From: Burkholderiaceae bacterium
GTDB taxonomy: Bacteria > Pseudomonadota > Gammaproteobacteria > Burkholderiales > Burkholderiaceae_B
NCBI GenBank assembly: GCA_004322135.1
Contig: SCSG01000031.1
Location: forward strand, 62,001-126,000
DNA length: 64,000 bases
Direction of reading: 5' to 3'
Below are positions 18,272-26,233 of this stretch, piece by piece (position 1 is the stretch's first letter; each line of letters starts with the position of its first letter). The notes beneath the pieces are model-generated. The model saw only the letters and a list, made by a program, of their open reading frames with translations, ran no database searches and was not told the DNA's origin. The translations under genes and the position numbers were made by a program.

Positions 18272-18916
18272 TCAGCGTACCGGATCCAGCCCGTTTATAT
18301 AAATCCTGAATTGTTTGCGCAACGCAGCCAGACCCGCATCAAGATCGGGATTGTCTTCCGAAATCCACAGCCGCACAGCGCCGGCGTAGACAAAAAACAG
18401 GCCCAGGGCAATTACGGACGGGTTCTCCCGGGATCGAACCTGCCCACGTTTTTGGGCGTCGGCAACCAGTTGCCTGACTGTGTCGACAACACGCAACCGG
18501 TTCTCGGTGAACTCAACGGAAAGTTTGCCGTGTTGGTAAAAGGTTAATTCACGAAGCAAGATGCGTGACAATGTTGGATTTCCGGCAAAATCTTCGTACA
18601 AGAGCGAAAAAAAAGCCACCAACTGGCCAAGGAGCGACTTACGCGGATTCACCGCTTCGATTCCGCGCTGCTGGATCTCGTTGAGATGATCGACATAAAT
18701 TAAAAATATCAGGTCACGCTTATCGTCTGCATAGTTAAAAAGTGTGCCCAGGCCCACGCGTGCACGCCGGGCAATATCGCGTGTCGTCGCGGCATCATAC
18801 CCAAGCTCAGTAAAAAGCTCCTTGGCAGCGCTTTTAATACGTTGAAGCTTTTCCAGCTTGTTCTGCTCCCGCAACCCAAGGGGCGGTTTCTCAAACACAA
18901 CTGTATTCTTTTTCAT
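18272..18916 (-). CDS. TetR-family transcriptional regulator
   Basis: The DNA-binding domain begins near residue 15 (LQRIKSAAKELFTELGYDAATTRDIARRARVGLGTLFNYADDKRDLIF), followed by a helical ligand domain. ATG 18916 puts the domain at the usual distance; GTG 18985 and ATG 18976 in the same frame are alternatives, and no ribosome site decides. It converges on the ligase/amidohydrolase operon and is the best candidate to bind the paired GAACATGTTC sites upstream of that operon, though its own promoter shows no copy. Confidence 0.9.
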   Translation of the reverse strand: MKKNTVVFEKPPLGLREQNKLEKLQRIKSAAKELFTELGYDAATTRDIARRARVGLGTLFNYADDKRDLIFLIYVDHLNEIQQRGIEAVNPRKSLLGQLVAFFSLLYEDFAGNPTLSRILLRELTFYQHGKLSVEFTENRLRVVDTVRQLVADAQKRGQVRSRENPSVIALGLFFVYAGAVRLWISEDNPDLDAGLAALRKQFRIYINGLDPVR

Positions 18917-18985
18917 TAATAACCCATTTTCCCCAAAAGATAAGGCTACCTCCGGCCGGAGAGATTTTTCTAACATTGGACCCAC

Positions 18986-19183
18986 CCAAACTTAACTCCA
19001 ACACTACGCGCCCGACCATGCGGTGTTATCTTTTATCATAGATAGAGGCGCGTTTATTTCCTCGGGCAGCCGCCAGCCCAATCCATACTAACTTCCAGCA
19101 GCCAAAAAATTGTACCTACTTCGGCATGCCTGTATATCTAACTGGCACTAGCATGCCGCAAATCCCTTCTTGCCGCGACCGTT
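18986..19183. other. Intergenic region
   Basis: Between the TetR promoter and the duplicated leader. It is A+T-rich in parts and contains TTATCTTTTATCATAGATAG near 19027. I see no gene or RNA. Confidence 0.4.
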
Positions 19184-19241
19184 GAAAGCTGATTTAATAA
19201 ATATTGATGAACCAATCAGGTTCTGTGGCGCACTTTCCTTA

Positions 19242-19257
19242 AGTGAAATATTTCACT
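19242..19257. promoter_or_regulatory. Operator candidate AGTGAAATATTTCACT
   Basis: A perfect sixteen-base palindrome, identical to the one at 22498-22513. It is the upstream member of a pair whose second site starts 95 bases downstream. It resembles sites bound by IclR/KdgR-type dimers. Confidence 0.7.
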
Positions 19258-19336
19258 ACTTAGCACAGCGAAAAGAAGCACTGCATAAACACGGTAGTCC
19301 AGAAGGCAGCGGCAGCGGTCAATGTATACGAATCAT

Positions 19337-19352
19337 AATGAAATATTTCATT
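19337..19352. promoter_or_regulatory. Operator candidate AATGAAATATTTCATT
   Basis: A perfect sixteen-base palindrome ending 13 bases before the ATG of the truncated transporter frame. It differs from the upstream site only by A/G and C/T at its two symmetric outer positions. At this position a bound protein would block transcription of the operon. Confidence 0.7.
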
Positions 19353-19365
19353 AACCGAGACAAAA

Positions 19366-19485
19366 ATGCAGCAAGCCATGGAAGGTCCGGCAACGGGCAA
19401 GGCGGCTGGCGGAGACAACAGCGATATAGATAATAGCCTTGCGGCAACCTTAATATCGAACAGAATCGAACCTATGCCCGTTTCC
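19366..19485 (+). pseudogene. N-terminal remnant of an MFS transporter gene
   Basis: About 40 codons that align in register with the first 40 residues of the MFS transporter at 22623, including ATLISNRIEPMPVS against IALISARIERLPVS. After that the frame runs on into the start of the FAD gene and stops at 19590 without any membrane segment. It may still act as a translated leader for the FAD gene, whose own ribosome site lies just inside it. Confidence 0.65.
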
Positions 19486-19510
19486 GATCAAAACGCCGCG
19501 GAGGCAACCG

Positions 19511-21073
19511 ATGACATCGAAAGTACGCGAAATGACGTTCGACGTAGCCGTCGTTGGAGGTGGTGGCGCGGGTTTATTAGCTGCAGCTGAGGCCGGGCGC
19601 ACAGGATGCACGGTTTGCGTCGTGGAAAAAGCCCCCACACTCGGTGGGACGACAGCAATGTCGGTAGGCTCCATCATGGCAGCCGGCACACGCTTACAAC
19701 GACGAGCCGGGGTCTCGGATTCACCAGTTGAGCACGCCCAGGACTTAGCCGCGATCTGCGAGCAACTAGGCCTGCATGACAATGCTGAATTGCGCGACCT
19801 CTACACCAATCACGCTGCGGAGGCGGTTGACCTTCTGGAATCGATCGGTGTTGTATTCACTCAGCCAATGCCGCAGCCGCCACACGGGAAGCCGCGATTA
19901 CATCAGGTCATCCCTGACTCAAGCTCTTATATTTATCATCTCGAACGGTACTGCCGCAAGAATTCCGTCACACTGATCCTCGGCACCCAAGCAGACAGCT
20001 TGGTGTACCGGAAAGGACTCGTCTGCGGAGTCAAAGTGCATAACGCTGAGGGGGCAATGGCAATTACGGCACGACGCGCCGTTGTACTAGCTTCTGGCGA
20101 TGTAGCCGGAGACGCTGAGTTACTCCGCACCTACGTGACAACTGGCCTCGATGGCGTGCAGCCCATCAATCCGGTTTGCGCCGGCGACGGCCATCGAATG
20201 GCCATCGCAGTAGGGGCACACATTGTCCCGCGGACCGATTTCAGTGCAGCCGGCCTCACCCACATACGTTTCGTGCCTCCACCCAAGAAAACTCTTGTCC
20301 AGCGTATTCCCCCCTACGCCCTATTCGCGCAATTGGCCAAGCTGGCCATTAATCACGTGCGCCCCACGTTGATCAGGCCTTTCATCCTTCAGTTCTTGAC
20401 CACGGCCCTTGCCCCAGACCGAGGGTTGTTCCAAAACGGCGCCCTGCTCGTGAACCTAAATGGCCAACGTTTTTCCAACGAACTCAGCGGTCCTGGCATT
20501 AACGACGTTGGCCAACACGATCGCAAAGTGGCGGAGTCGGAAGGTGAAGATGCGGCTCCGAGCGTGTTGCTGGCACGGCAACCGCAGGGGCGCGGCTACC
20601 TTATCTTCGATCATCGCATTGCCACTCTCTTTTCAAATTGGCCTCACTTTATTTCGACGGCGCCTGGCGTGGCATATGCCTATTTAAACGACTACCGCAA
20701 AGCAAGACCTGATCTGTTTCACATGGCTCCTACGCTAGAGGCGCTATCGGAGGTTCTACGCATGCCTGCGCATAGCCTGTATCAAACAGTCGGCGACGCG
20801 AACGGCCTACACGCGGATTGTCGGCTCGCGCGCCCACCTTTCTACGCGCTCGGTCCCGTCACTGCATGGATTCTGGTGACACCCGTGGGGTTGAAAGTTG
20901 ATAATTACCTTCGGGTGTTACGTGAGGACGGTTCCCCTATCGCAGGACTGTTTGCGGCCGGAGGTGTGGGGCAAGGGGGATTCACATTAACGGGCCATGG
21001 CCATGGGCTGGGTTGGGCTTTCACATCAGGGATGCTTGCTGGCCGCAATGCGGCGCACAGAGACAACACATGA
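19511..21073 (+). CDS. FAD-dependent oxidoreductase (fumarate reductase/3-ketosteroid dehydrogenase-like)
   Basis: 520 residues, FAD_binding_2 family. The dinucleotide motif VAVVGGGGAGLLAAAEAGR is near residue 11, EKAPTLGGTTAMSVGSI follows, and the C-terminal GLFAAGGVGQGGFTLTGHGHGLGWAFTSGMLAGRNAA closes the FAD site. Members oxidise or reduce an activated carbon-carbon bond. There is no heme or signal peptide, so it is cytoplasmic. GGAGG sits about eight bases before the ATG. Its stop overlaps the start of the DHODH-like gene (ATGA), so the two flavoproteins are made together and may exchange electrons or substrate. Confidence 0.85.
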   Translation: MTSKVREMTFDVAVVGGGGAGLLAAAEAGRTGCTVCVVEKAPTLGGTTAMSVGSIMAAGTRLQRRAGVSDSPVEHAQDLAAICEQLGLHDNAELRDLYTNHAAEAVDLLESIGVVFTQPMPQPPHGKPRLHQVIPDSSSYIYHLERYCRKNSVTLILGTQADSLVYRKGLVCGVKVHNAEGAMAITARRAVVLASGDVAGDAELLRTYVTTGLDGVQPINPVCAGDGHRMAIAVGAHIVPRTDFSAAGLTHIRFVPPPKKTLVQRIPPYALFAQLAKLAINHVRPTLIRPFILQFLTTALAPDRGLFQNGALLVNLNGQRFSNELSGPGINDVGQHDRKVAESEGEDAAPSVLLARQPQGRGYLIFDHRIATLFSNWPHFISTAPGVAYAYLNDYRKARPDLFHMAPTLEALSEVLRMPAHSLYQTVGDANGLHADCRLARPPFYALGPVTAWILVTPVGLKVDNYLRVLREDGSPIAGLFAAGGVGQGGFTLTGHGHGLGWAFTSGMLAGRNAAHRDNT

Positions 21074-22152
21074 TCTACGAACACGCCATACGCCCAATGC
21101 TGTTCAACCTTCCCCCCGAAGCGGCTCACTCCGGCACATTGCGTATCGCGGGTGCCTTGGCCCGAGTGGGACTCATAGGCAATACGATTGAGCGCATTTT
21201 GAAGCTGGAAGACGAGCGGCTTGCCATCTCCAGTGCGGGACTAAAATTTCCCAACCCCATCGGATTGGGTGCCGGCATGGACAAAAACGCCATCGCACTG
21301 GACCTTCTCGGCCAACTCGGCTTCGGATCGCTTGAGGTCGGCTCCATATCGTCGAACCCGTCTGGCGGAAACCGCTCCACCCCACGACTACAGCGCGTGC
21401 CACAAGAGCAGTCTTTGCTCGTTAACTACGGCGTACCAAATGACGGTATTAAGGTCATCGCTGAACGACTTCGGCGTTACCATGCTTGCGCTCCCCTCGG
21501 CGTGAGTCTGGTCGAGACCAACACGGGAGTCCAAAACACTACCTCCGCAGTTATCGAAGAGCTACAGAAGGCTGCTTTGGTAGCTGCCCCTTTGGCCGAC
21601 TACCTGACTATCAACCTGCAATGTCCCAATTCGATTTCCGGGCCATTCGCAAAAGCCAGCAATCTGCGAGCGCTACTCCGTGCACTCGCGGACATTGGCG
21701 ATATGCCCCCAACATTTCTAAAGACGGCTGCTACAACCGACGAACGACTAATTGACGAGCTAACTGGGACTGCGTGCGATTTTCCATTTGTACGTGGCAT
21801 CGCACTGAGCGTCATAATTCGCCGCCCGTTTGCCACAACGGGCAAACATCACAGCTCGACGACAGGCTCTGTGACGGGAGGGCCGCTACGAACACTCGCC
21901 CTCGAAAGTTTACGCGCCTGGTATCGTCGCATCGACCGTCAGCGGCTTATGCTAATAGGCGCTGGCGGTGTCTCTACAGGTGCCCAAGCATACGAATTCA
22001 TTCAGAACGGCGCGTCCCTTATACAGCTTGTAACAGCACTGGTATACCGAGGCCCAGCGGTAGCTCGCCGCATCAAGTCTGAGCTTTTGGCCGCGATCGA
22101 GCGCGACGGCGTAGCAAACATCCAGGAGGCTATTGGTTGCGTTATGGTTTGA
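21070..22152 (+). CDS. Divergent class 2 dihydroorotate dehydrogenase-like flavoprotein
   Basis: 360 residues in the PyrD class 2 order: YEHAIRPMLFNLPPEAAH, then IGLGAGMDKNAIALDLLGQLGFGSLEVG, then IGAGGVSTGAQAYEFIQNGASLIQLVTALVYRGP (phosphate site of FMN). Key positions differ from true PyrD: the catalytic-base Ser of NISSPN is Cys (NLQCPN), and the orotate-contacting INRxGFNN is VNYGVPND. It is therefore probably a paralogue acting on another cyclic or unsaturated substrate. It is translationally coupled to the FAD oxidoreductase and shares promoter architecture with the hydantoinase-like operon. Confidence 0.8.
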   Translation: MIYEHAIRPMLFNLPPEAAHSGTLRIAGALARVGLIGNTIERILKLEDERLAISSAGLKFPNPIGLGAGMDKNAIALDLLGQLGFGSLEVGSISSNPSGGNRSTPRLQRVPQEQSLLVNYGVPNDGIKVIAERLRRYHACAPLGVSLVETNTGVQNTTSAVIEELQKAALVAAPLADYLTINLQCPNSISGPFAKASNLRALLRALADIGDMPPTFLKTAATTDERLIDELTGTACDFPFVRGIALSVIIRRPFATTGKHHSSTTGSVTGGPLRTLALESLRAWYRRIDRQRLMLIGAGGVSTGAQAYEFIQNGASLIQLVTALVYRGPAVARRIKSELLAAIERDGVANIQEAIGCVMV

Positions 22153-22439
22153 TAGTCAAGTCCGTCATGTCGCATCACTTGGCAAAGTAGACCCGGCAAA
22201 CAAAATGTGTGAGACGCATTTATGCCACCCGTTTCTTGAAAGCAAACTATGAAGCTCACGCCGAGTCTGGACGAGACTCATGCAACGCATGCGAACGACG
22301 GCTTCGCATCCCTTGCTGTCACCCCATCGTCCACAGACGTAGACAGCATGGTGACACGTGATGGTAACGACATTCCGTGGAACAGGCGCAATGTCTTGCC
22401 GATCGGCTGGCGCAGGAAATTTTTCTTGCGGCGCCTATA
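22153..22439. other. Intergenic region with an unassigned 63-codon frame
   Basis: A frame at 22249-22440 (MKLTPSLDETHATHAND... ending RKFFLRRL) has no recognisable domain and no good ribosome site, and its end runs to the duplicated leader. I see no other gene. It may be debris of the rearrangement that produced the duplicate promoters. Confidence 0.35.
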
Positions 22440-22497
22440 GAAAGCTGATCTAATAAATACCAGAAAATTAATTGTTTTCTGTTGCGCCAATAAATAA

Positions 22498-22513
22498 AGT
22501 GAAATATTTCACT
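22498..22513. promoter_or_regulatory. Operator candidate AGTGAAATATTTCACT
   Basis: A perfect sixteen-base palindrome, identical to 19242-19257, starting 58 bases after the conserved GAAAGCTGAT block in both copies. Confidence 0.7.
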
Positions 22514-22595
22514 ATTTTCAAAAAAGAAGTCGCCAGCAGAGCAGATGAAGTCTGAAGTCTGAAGTCCGCAGCAATTTTCAACGTACATAAATAAA

Positions 22596-22611
22596 AATGA
22601 AATATTTCACT
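22596..22611. promoter_or_regulatory. Operator candidate AATGAAATATTTCACT
   Basis: A hybrid of the two perfect palindromes (one mismatched outer pair), 98 bases after the upstream site and just ahead of the AAGGAGACAAA ribosome site of the transporter gene. Confidence 0.65.
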
Positions 22612-22622
22612 AAGGAGACAAA

Positions 22623-24041
22623 ATGGAGCACGCCACACAAAGTTCATCAGTGGGTAACGCGACACACGCCAATGACGATGGCGCAGGTGATAGACACGCC
22701 ATAGCCCTGATATCGGCCAGAATTGAGCGCCTGCCGGTATCCAAGTGGCACGCAAGACTTTTGGCTGCCGTCGCGACAGGACACTTCTTCGATGGGTTCG
22801 ACGCCGTTGCCATCGCGTTTGTCCTGCCAGTCCTCGTCGTGCAATGGCACTTGTCACCCGGCGAAATCGGTCTGCTTATTTCCGTGGGGTACATCGGCCA
22901 ACTGATTGGAGCTTTACTGGTAGGCCCCTCGGCAGAGCGATTCGGCAGAATTCCAGCATTCAGATCTGCCCTGGTCATCATTGCCGTATTCAGCTTTGGG
23001 TCAGCGTTCGCGTGGGGGCTCACAATATTCCTGGTCTTGCGGTTTTTCCAAGGTATCGGGCTGGGCGGCGAAGTACCAATCGCAGCCACCTATCTGAACG
23101 AACTCAGTCCTTCCAAGGCCAGGGGACGCATCGTTCTTGCCCTGGAGTCGGGGTTCTCGCTGGGCACCCTCGTGACGGCTGCCGTCGCGGTATGGGCTAT
23201 CCCGGCCTACGGGTGGCAGTCAATGTTCGTCATCGGCGCCCTGCCAATCATACTGGCGGCGGTGCTCCCACGCATCGCCCCGGAATCGCCACGATGGCTG
23301 GCAGCCAACGGCCAAATCCAAAAAGCAGAGCAAATCGTAGCCACCATGGAAAGTCACTTGCCCAGTGACGTACGAAACGCGCTCCCCCCACTGACGGTTG
23401 CTCCGCCACCGAAGCGCAAGCCATCGTCTTTCAAGCAACTGTTCACCGACGGGCTTGCTGCGCGTACGATCGGCGTGTGGATTATTACGTGCTGCACTTC
23501 GTTGACTGGCTACGGGCTTCTTGTCTGGATGCCAACGCTGTATCGAACCGAATACCACATGCCGGTCAAGATCGCACTGCGCTACGGAATGATCTCCAAC
23601 ATTGCCGGCTTTATAGCAATACTTGTCGGCATTTTCCTGATCGACTACATTGGCCGCCGCAAGACGTTCATACTCGGCTTTCTCGGCTCGGCCGTGCCGC
23701 TGCTTTACCTTACGTACGCAGGCACAACAATCCCCGCGTTTTACGCAATGGTGTGCGCAACGATAAGCATGGTATTCATCAGCCTATTGCTGGCTGGGAT
23801 TTACGTGTACGCCCCTGAAATATATCCCACGCGACTGCGTGCGACCGGCGCCGGGGCCGCCAGCGCATGGCTCAGGATCGGATCAATCTTCGGCCCCATC
23901 GCCGTGGGTGCCATGCTTACCCATTCCACTATCAATTCCGTGTTCCTGCTGTTCGGCGCCGCCGCCGTAGTTGGCGCAATCGCCGTATGGACTCTCGGGC
24001 TGGAGACCAAGGGCAAAGCGTTGGACGAAATAGCTTCATAA
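22623..24041 (+). CDS. MFS transporter, aromatic/organic acid symporter type
   Basis: 472 residues and about twelve membrane segments. Marks of the AAHS/sugar-porter branch are GHFFDGFDAVAIAFVLPVL in helix 1, GPSAERFGRIPAFRSAL, RFFQGIGLGGEVPIAATYLNEL, ESPRWLAANGQ and the second-half YAPEIYPTRLRATGAG. It is probably a proton-driven importer of the acid or cyclic compound degraded by the following genes. AAGGAGAC precedes the ATG. The regulatory region carries two palindromic sites. HyuA starts 100 bases downstream beyond a hairpin. Confidence 0.9.
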   Translation: MEHATQSSSVGNATHANDDGAGDRHAIALISARIERLPVSKWHARLLAAVATGHFFDGFDAVAIAFVLPVLVVQWHLSPGEIGLLISVGYIGQLIGALLVGPSAERFGRIPAFRSALVIIAVFSFGSAFAWGLTIFLVLRFFQGIGLGGEVPIAATYLNELSPSKARGRIVLALESGFSLGTLVTAAVAVWAIPAYGWQSMFVIGALPIILAAVLPRIAPESPRWLAANGQIQKAEQIVATMESHLPSDVRNALPPLTVAPPPKRKPSSFKQLFTDGLAARTIGVWIITCCTSLTGYGLLVWMPTLYRTEYHMPVKIALRYGMISNIAGFIAILVGIFLIDYIGRRKTFILGFLGSAVPLLYLTYAGTTIPAFYAMVCATISMVFISLLLAGIYVYAPEIYPTRLRATGAGAASAWLRIGSIFGPIAVGAMLTHSTINSVFLLFGAAAVVGAIAVWTLGLETKGKALDEIAS

Positions 24042-24094
24042 CGCCAGGACAGCGTTGCCGCCGAAGTTTGAATAATTCCTTTCGTAAACAACGT

Positions 24095-24120
24095 ATCCGC
24101 ACCAAGCCAAAGGTGCGGAT
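24095..24120 (+). promoter_or_regulatory. Strong hairpin between transporter and hyuA genes
   Basis: ATCCGCACC (24095-24103) pairs exactly with GGTGCGGAT (24112-24120) around an eight-base loop. It ends 20 bases before the hyuA ATG. No T-run follows directly (CACCACTTTTCAG does), so it could be a processing or stability element, a weak attenuator, or an operator. Confidence 0.45.
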
Positions 24121-24140
24121 GCACCACTTTTCAGAGCGCC

Positions 24141-26231
24141 ATGAGCATTACCAAGCAGATGCATGACTCCGGACGCCAGCTGCGCATAGCTGTCGACATC
24201 GGAGGAACCTTTACGGACCTCGCTGCGTTTGACGAATCGGGAAAGCAATTACTTTTCAGCAAGTCACTATCGACCCACGACAGCCTGGTAAAGGGTATCC
24301 AGAACGCCATGAGCATGGCGAAAATCCAGTTTGAAAAAGCCGATGTCTTCCTGCACGGGTCCACCATTGTCATCAACACCTTGCTTGAACGCAGCGGCGC
24401 CAGGACGGCGCTACTCATAACCGAGGGCTTTCGTGACATATACGAAATCGGTCGAATCAACCGGCCAGATGCGTACAACCTTTATTTTTCGAAGCACGAA
24501 CCGCTGGTTAATCGATCCATGCGGTTCGAGGTCGAGGAACGGCTTCTGGCCGATGGAACGGTCCACAAGGATTTAAATGAGCAGCAGGTTCGGGATATTG
24601 CCAAGGACCTCAGGGCACGCAATGTCGAGGCGGTCGCCATCATTCTGCTTCACTCATACAACAACAACGAACATGAAAGACGGGTAAAGAAGATCATCGA
24701 GGAGGAAATCCCCTCCGCCTTTGTCACCACTTCGCATGAACTCTCTCGGGAATACAGGGAATTCGAACGGGCGTCGACAGTCGCCGCAAACGCTTACGTC
24801 GGCCCCAGGGTGGGAACGTATCTGCAGGAACTCGAATCGCACCTCGAGCAAAACAAGTTTCGTGGAGACTTCTATGCGGTCCAGTCCACAGGAGGTCTTT
24901 TCCCGGTCAGCGATGCCAAGCAACACTGCGTACGGATGCTGGAGTCAGGGCCGGCTGCCGGCGTCATCGGTGCACAGGCAATTTGCAGCCAGCTTGGGCT
25001 CACACAGGTAATCGCATTCGACATGGGAGGCACCACCGCAAAGGCTGGCGTCATCAACAATAGCGTTCCACTCACTACCGGAAGCGCACTAATAGGCGGC
25101 TATGCAAAGGCGCTGCCTATTCAGATTCCCATGATCGACATATTCGAGGTGGGGACTGGGGGAGGCAGTATCGCCGCGCTGAATGAAGGCGGCGCGCTCA
25201 GGGTTGGCCCGCGCAGTGCCGGGTCCGAACCCGGGCCAGCCTGTTACGGCCGCGGCGGCACGCAACCGACCGTCACCGATGCCAATCTGGTATTAGGCCG
25301 GATCGATGCCGAGCATTTCCTGGGTGGAACCATGAAGCTTGATGTAAGCGCCGCAGTTGACGCGGTAAGCGATCGATTGGCCAAGCCTCTGAATCTCGAT
25401 GTCCAGACAGCGGCAAACGGCGTTTTACGGATCGCCGTCACGGCAATGTCCTATGCAGTAAAAGGCGTCACCACAGAACGGGGCCTGGACGCTGGAGCGT
25501 TCGCCATGATCGTATACGGCGGCGCAGGCCCCCTGCACGCGTCTGCGATCGCCCGGGAACTTGGCATCCGGCGAGTCATCATTCCGTTTTCACCAGGACA
25601 TTTTTCCGCTTACGGCATGCTTTTCAGTGATCTGCGCTACGACTACGTCCGGTCCTGCTTCCAATCGTTGTCACTGGCGGTGTTTGATGAAATTGAGCGC
25701 CTGTATGGCGAGATGGAAGGAACCGGCCGAGACGCTGTTTCGGCAGCGACAAGTCAGCCAAAATCCATCGAGTTCAAGCGATTTGCGGACATGCGATACG
25801 TCGGGCAGGAACATGCCGTAACCGTTGAGCTCCCACAACAACTCTTCGATAATCGTGATGTGGACGCCATTAAACACGCCTTCGATGAGGTTCACCTCCA
25901 GCGTTATGGTACCTGCGCCCCCAAAGAGGCTGTCCAAATCGTCAGCGTCAGGACTTCGGTCATTGGGAAGATGCCCAAACCGCCACAGGAAACCAGCCCG
26001 ACAGCTTCCGGAAATGGCGCCGAGAAAGCGCTGGTGCGCACCAAGGACGTGTTTTTCGAGTATGCCGGATTCGTCGAAACCCCCGTGTATGATCGGGCGC
26101 TCCTGAGTTATGGCGATCATATTTCAGGTCCGGCCTTGATCGAGGAGTACGCATCGACCACCGTCGTGCTGCCAACAGATCGCGTCGCAATCGACTCTTT
26201 TGGAAACCTTGATATCGAAATTGGAGAGTAG
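24141..26231 (+). CDS. Hydantoinase/oxoprolinase family protein, subunit A (HyuA-like)
   Basis: 696 residues. The actin-like ATP-binding start RIAVDIGGTFTDLAAFDESGK is near residue 14, GSTIVINTLLERSGARTALLITEGFRDIYEIGR follows, and FDMGGTTAKAG near residue 295 is the second phosphate motif. The family uses ATP to open hydantoins, 5-oxoproline or N-methylhydantoin, or to carboxylate ketones. It is followed after two bases by the B subunit, so the pair forms one enzyme. Which reaction it performs is not decidable here; acetone/acetophenone carboxylase-type activity is the main alternative. Confidence 0.93.
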   Translation: MSITKQMHDSGRQLRIAVDIGGTFTDLAAFDESGKQLLFSKSLSTHDSLVKGIQNAMSMAKIQFEKADVFLHGSTIVINTLLERSGARTALLITEGFRDIYEIGRINRPDAYNLYFSKHEPLVNRSMRFEVEERLLADGTVHKDLNEQQVRDIAKDLRARNVEAVAIILLHSYNNNEHERRVKKIIEEEIPSAFVTTSHELSREYREFERASTVAANAYVGPRVGTYLQELESHLEQNKFRGDFYAVQSTGGLFPVSDAKQHCVRMLESGPAAGVIGAQAICSQLGLTQVIAFDMGGTTAKAGVINNSVPLTTGSALIGGYAKALPIQIPMIDIFEVGTGGGSIAALNEGGALRVGPRSAGSEPGPACYGRGGTQPTVTDANLVLGRIDAEHFLGGTMKLDVSAAVDAVSDRLAKPLNLDVQTAANGVLRIAVTAMSYAVKGVTTERGLDAGAFAMIVYGGAGPLHASAIARELGIRRVIIPFSPGHFSAYGMLFSDLRYDYVRSCFQSLSLAVFDEIERLYGEMEGTGRDAVSAATSQPKSIEFKRFADMRYVGQEHAVTVELPQQLFDNRDVDAIKHAFDEVHLQRYGTCAPKEAVQIVSVRTSVIGKMPKPPQETSPTASGNGAEKALVRTKDVFFEYAGFVETPVYDRALLSYGDHISGPALIEEYASTTVVLPTDRVAIDSFGNLDIEIGE

Positions 26232-26233
26232 AA

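Larger units (their letters stand above)
19184..19485 (+). repeat. Duplicated promoter/leader, copy 1
   Basis: Homologous without any net length change to 22440-22742. Both copies contain GAAAGCTGAT(T/C)TAATAAATA, a palindrome beginning 58 bases later, a second palindrome, GAGACAAAA before an ATG (182 and 183 bases from the repeat start), and then a reading frame in which residues 28-40 still align (ALIS-x-RIE-x-x-PVS). Between these blocks the copies have diverged, so the duplication is not recent. Confidence 0.8.
22440..22742 (+). repeat. Duplicated promoter/leader, copy 2
   Basis: Counterpart of 19184-19485; this copy leads into an intact MFS gene, so it is likely the original arrangement. 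It carries the GAAAGCTGATCTAATAAATA block, both palindromes and the GGAGACAAA ribosome site, with spacings matching copy 1 to within three bases. Confidence 0.8.
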
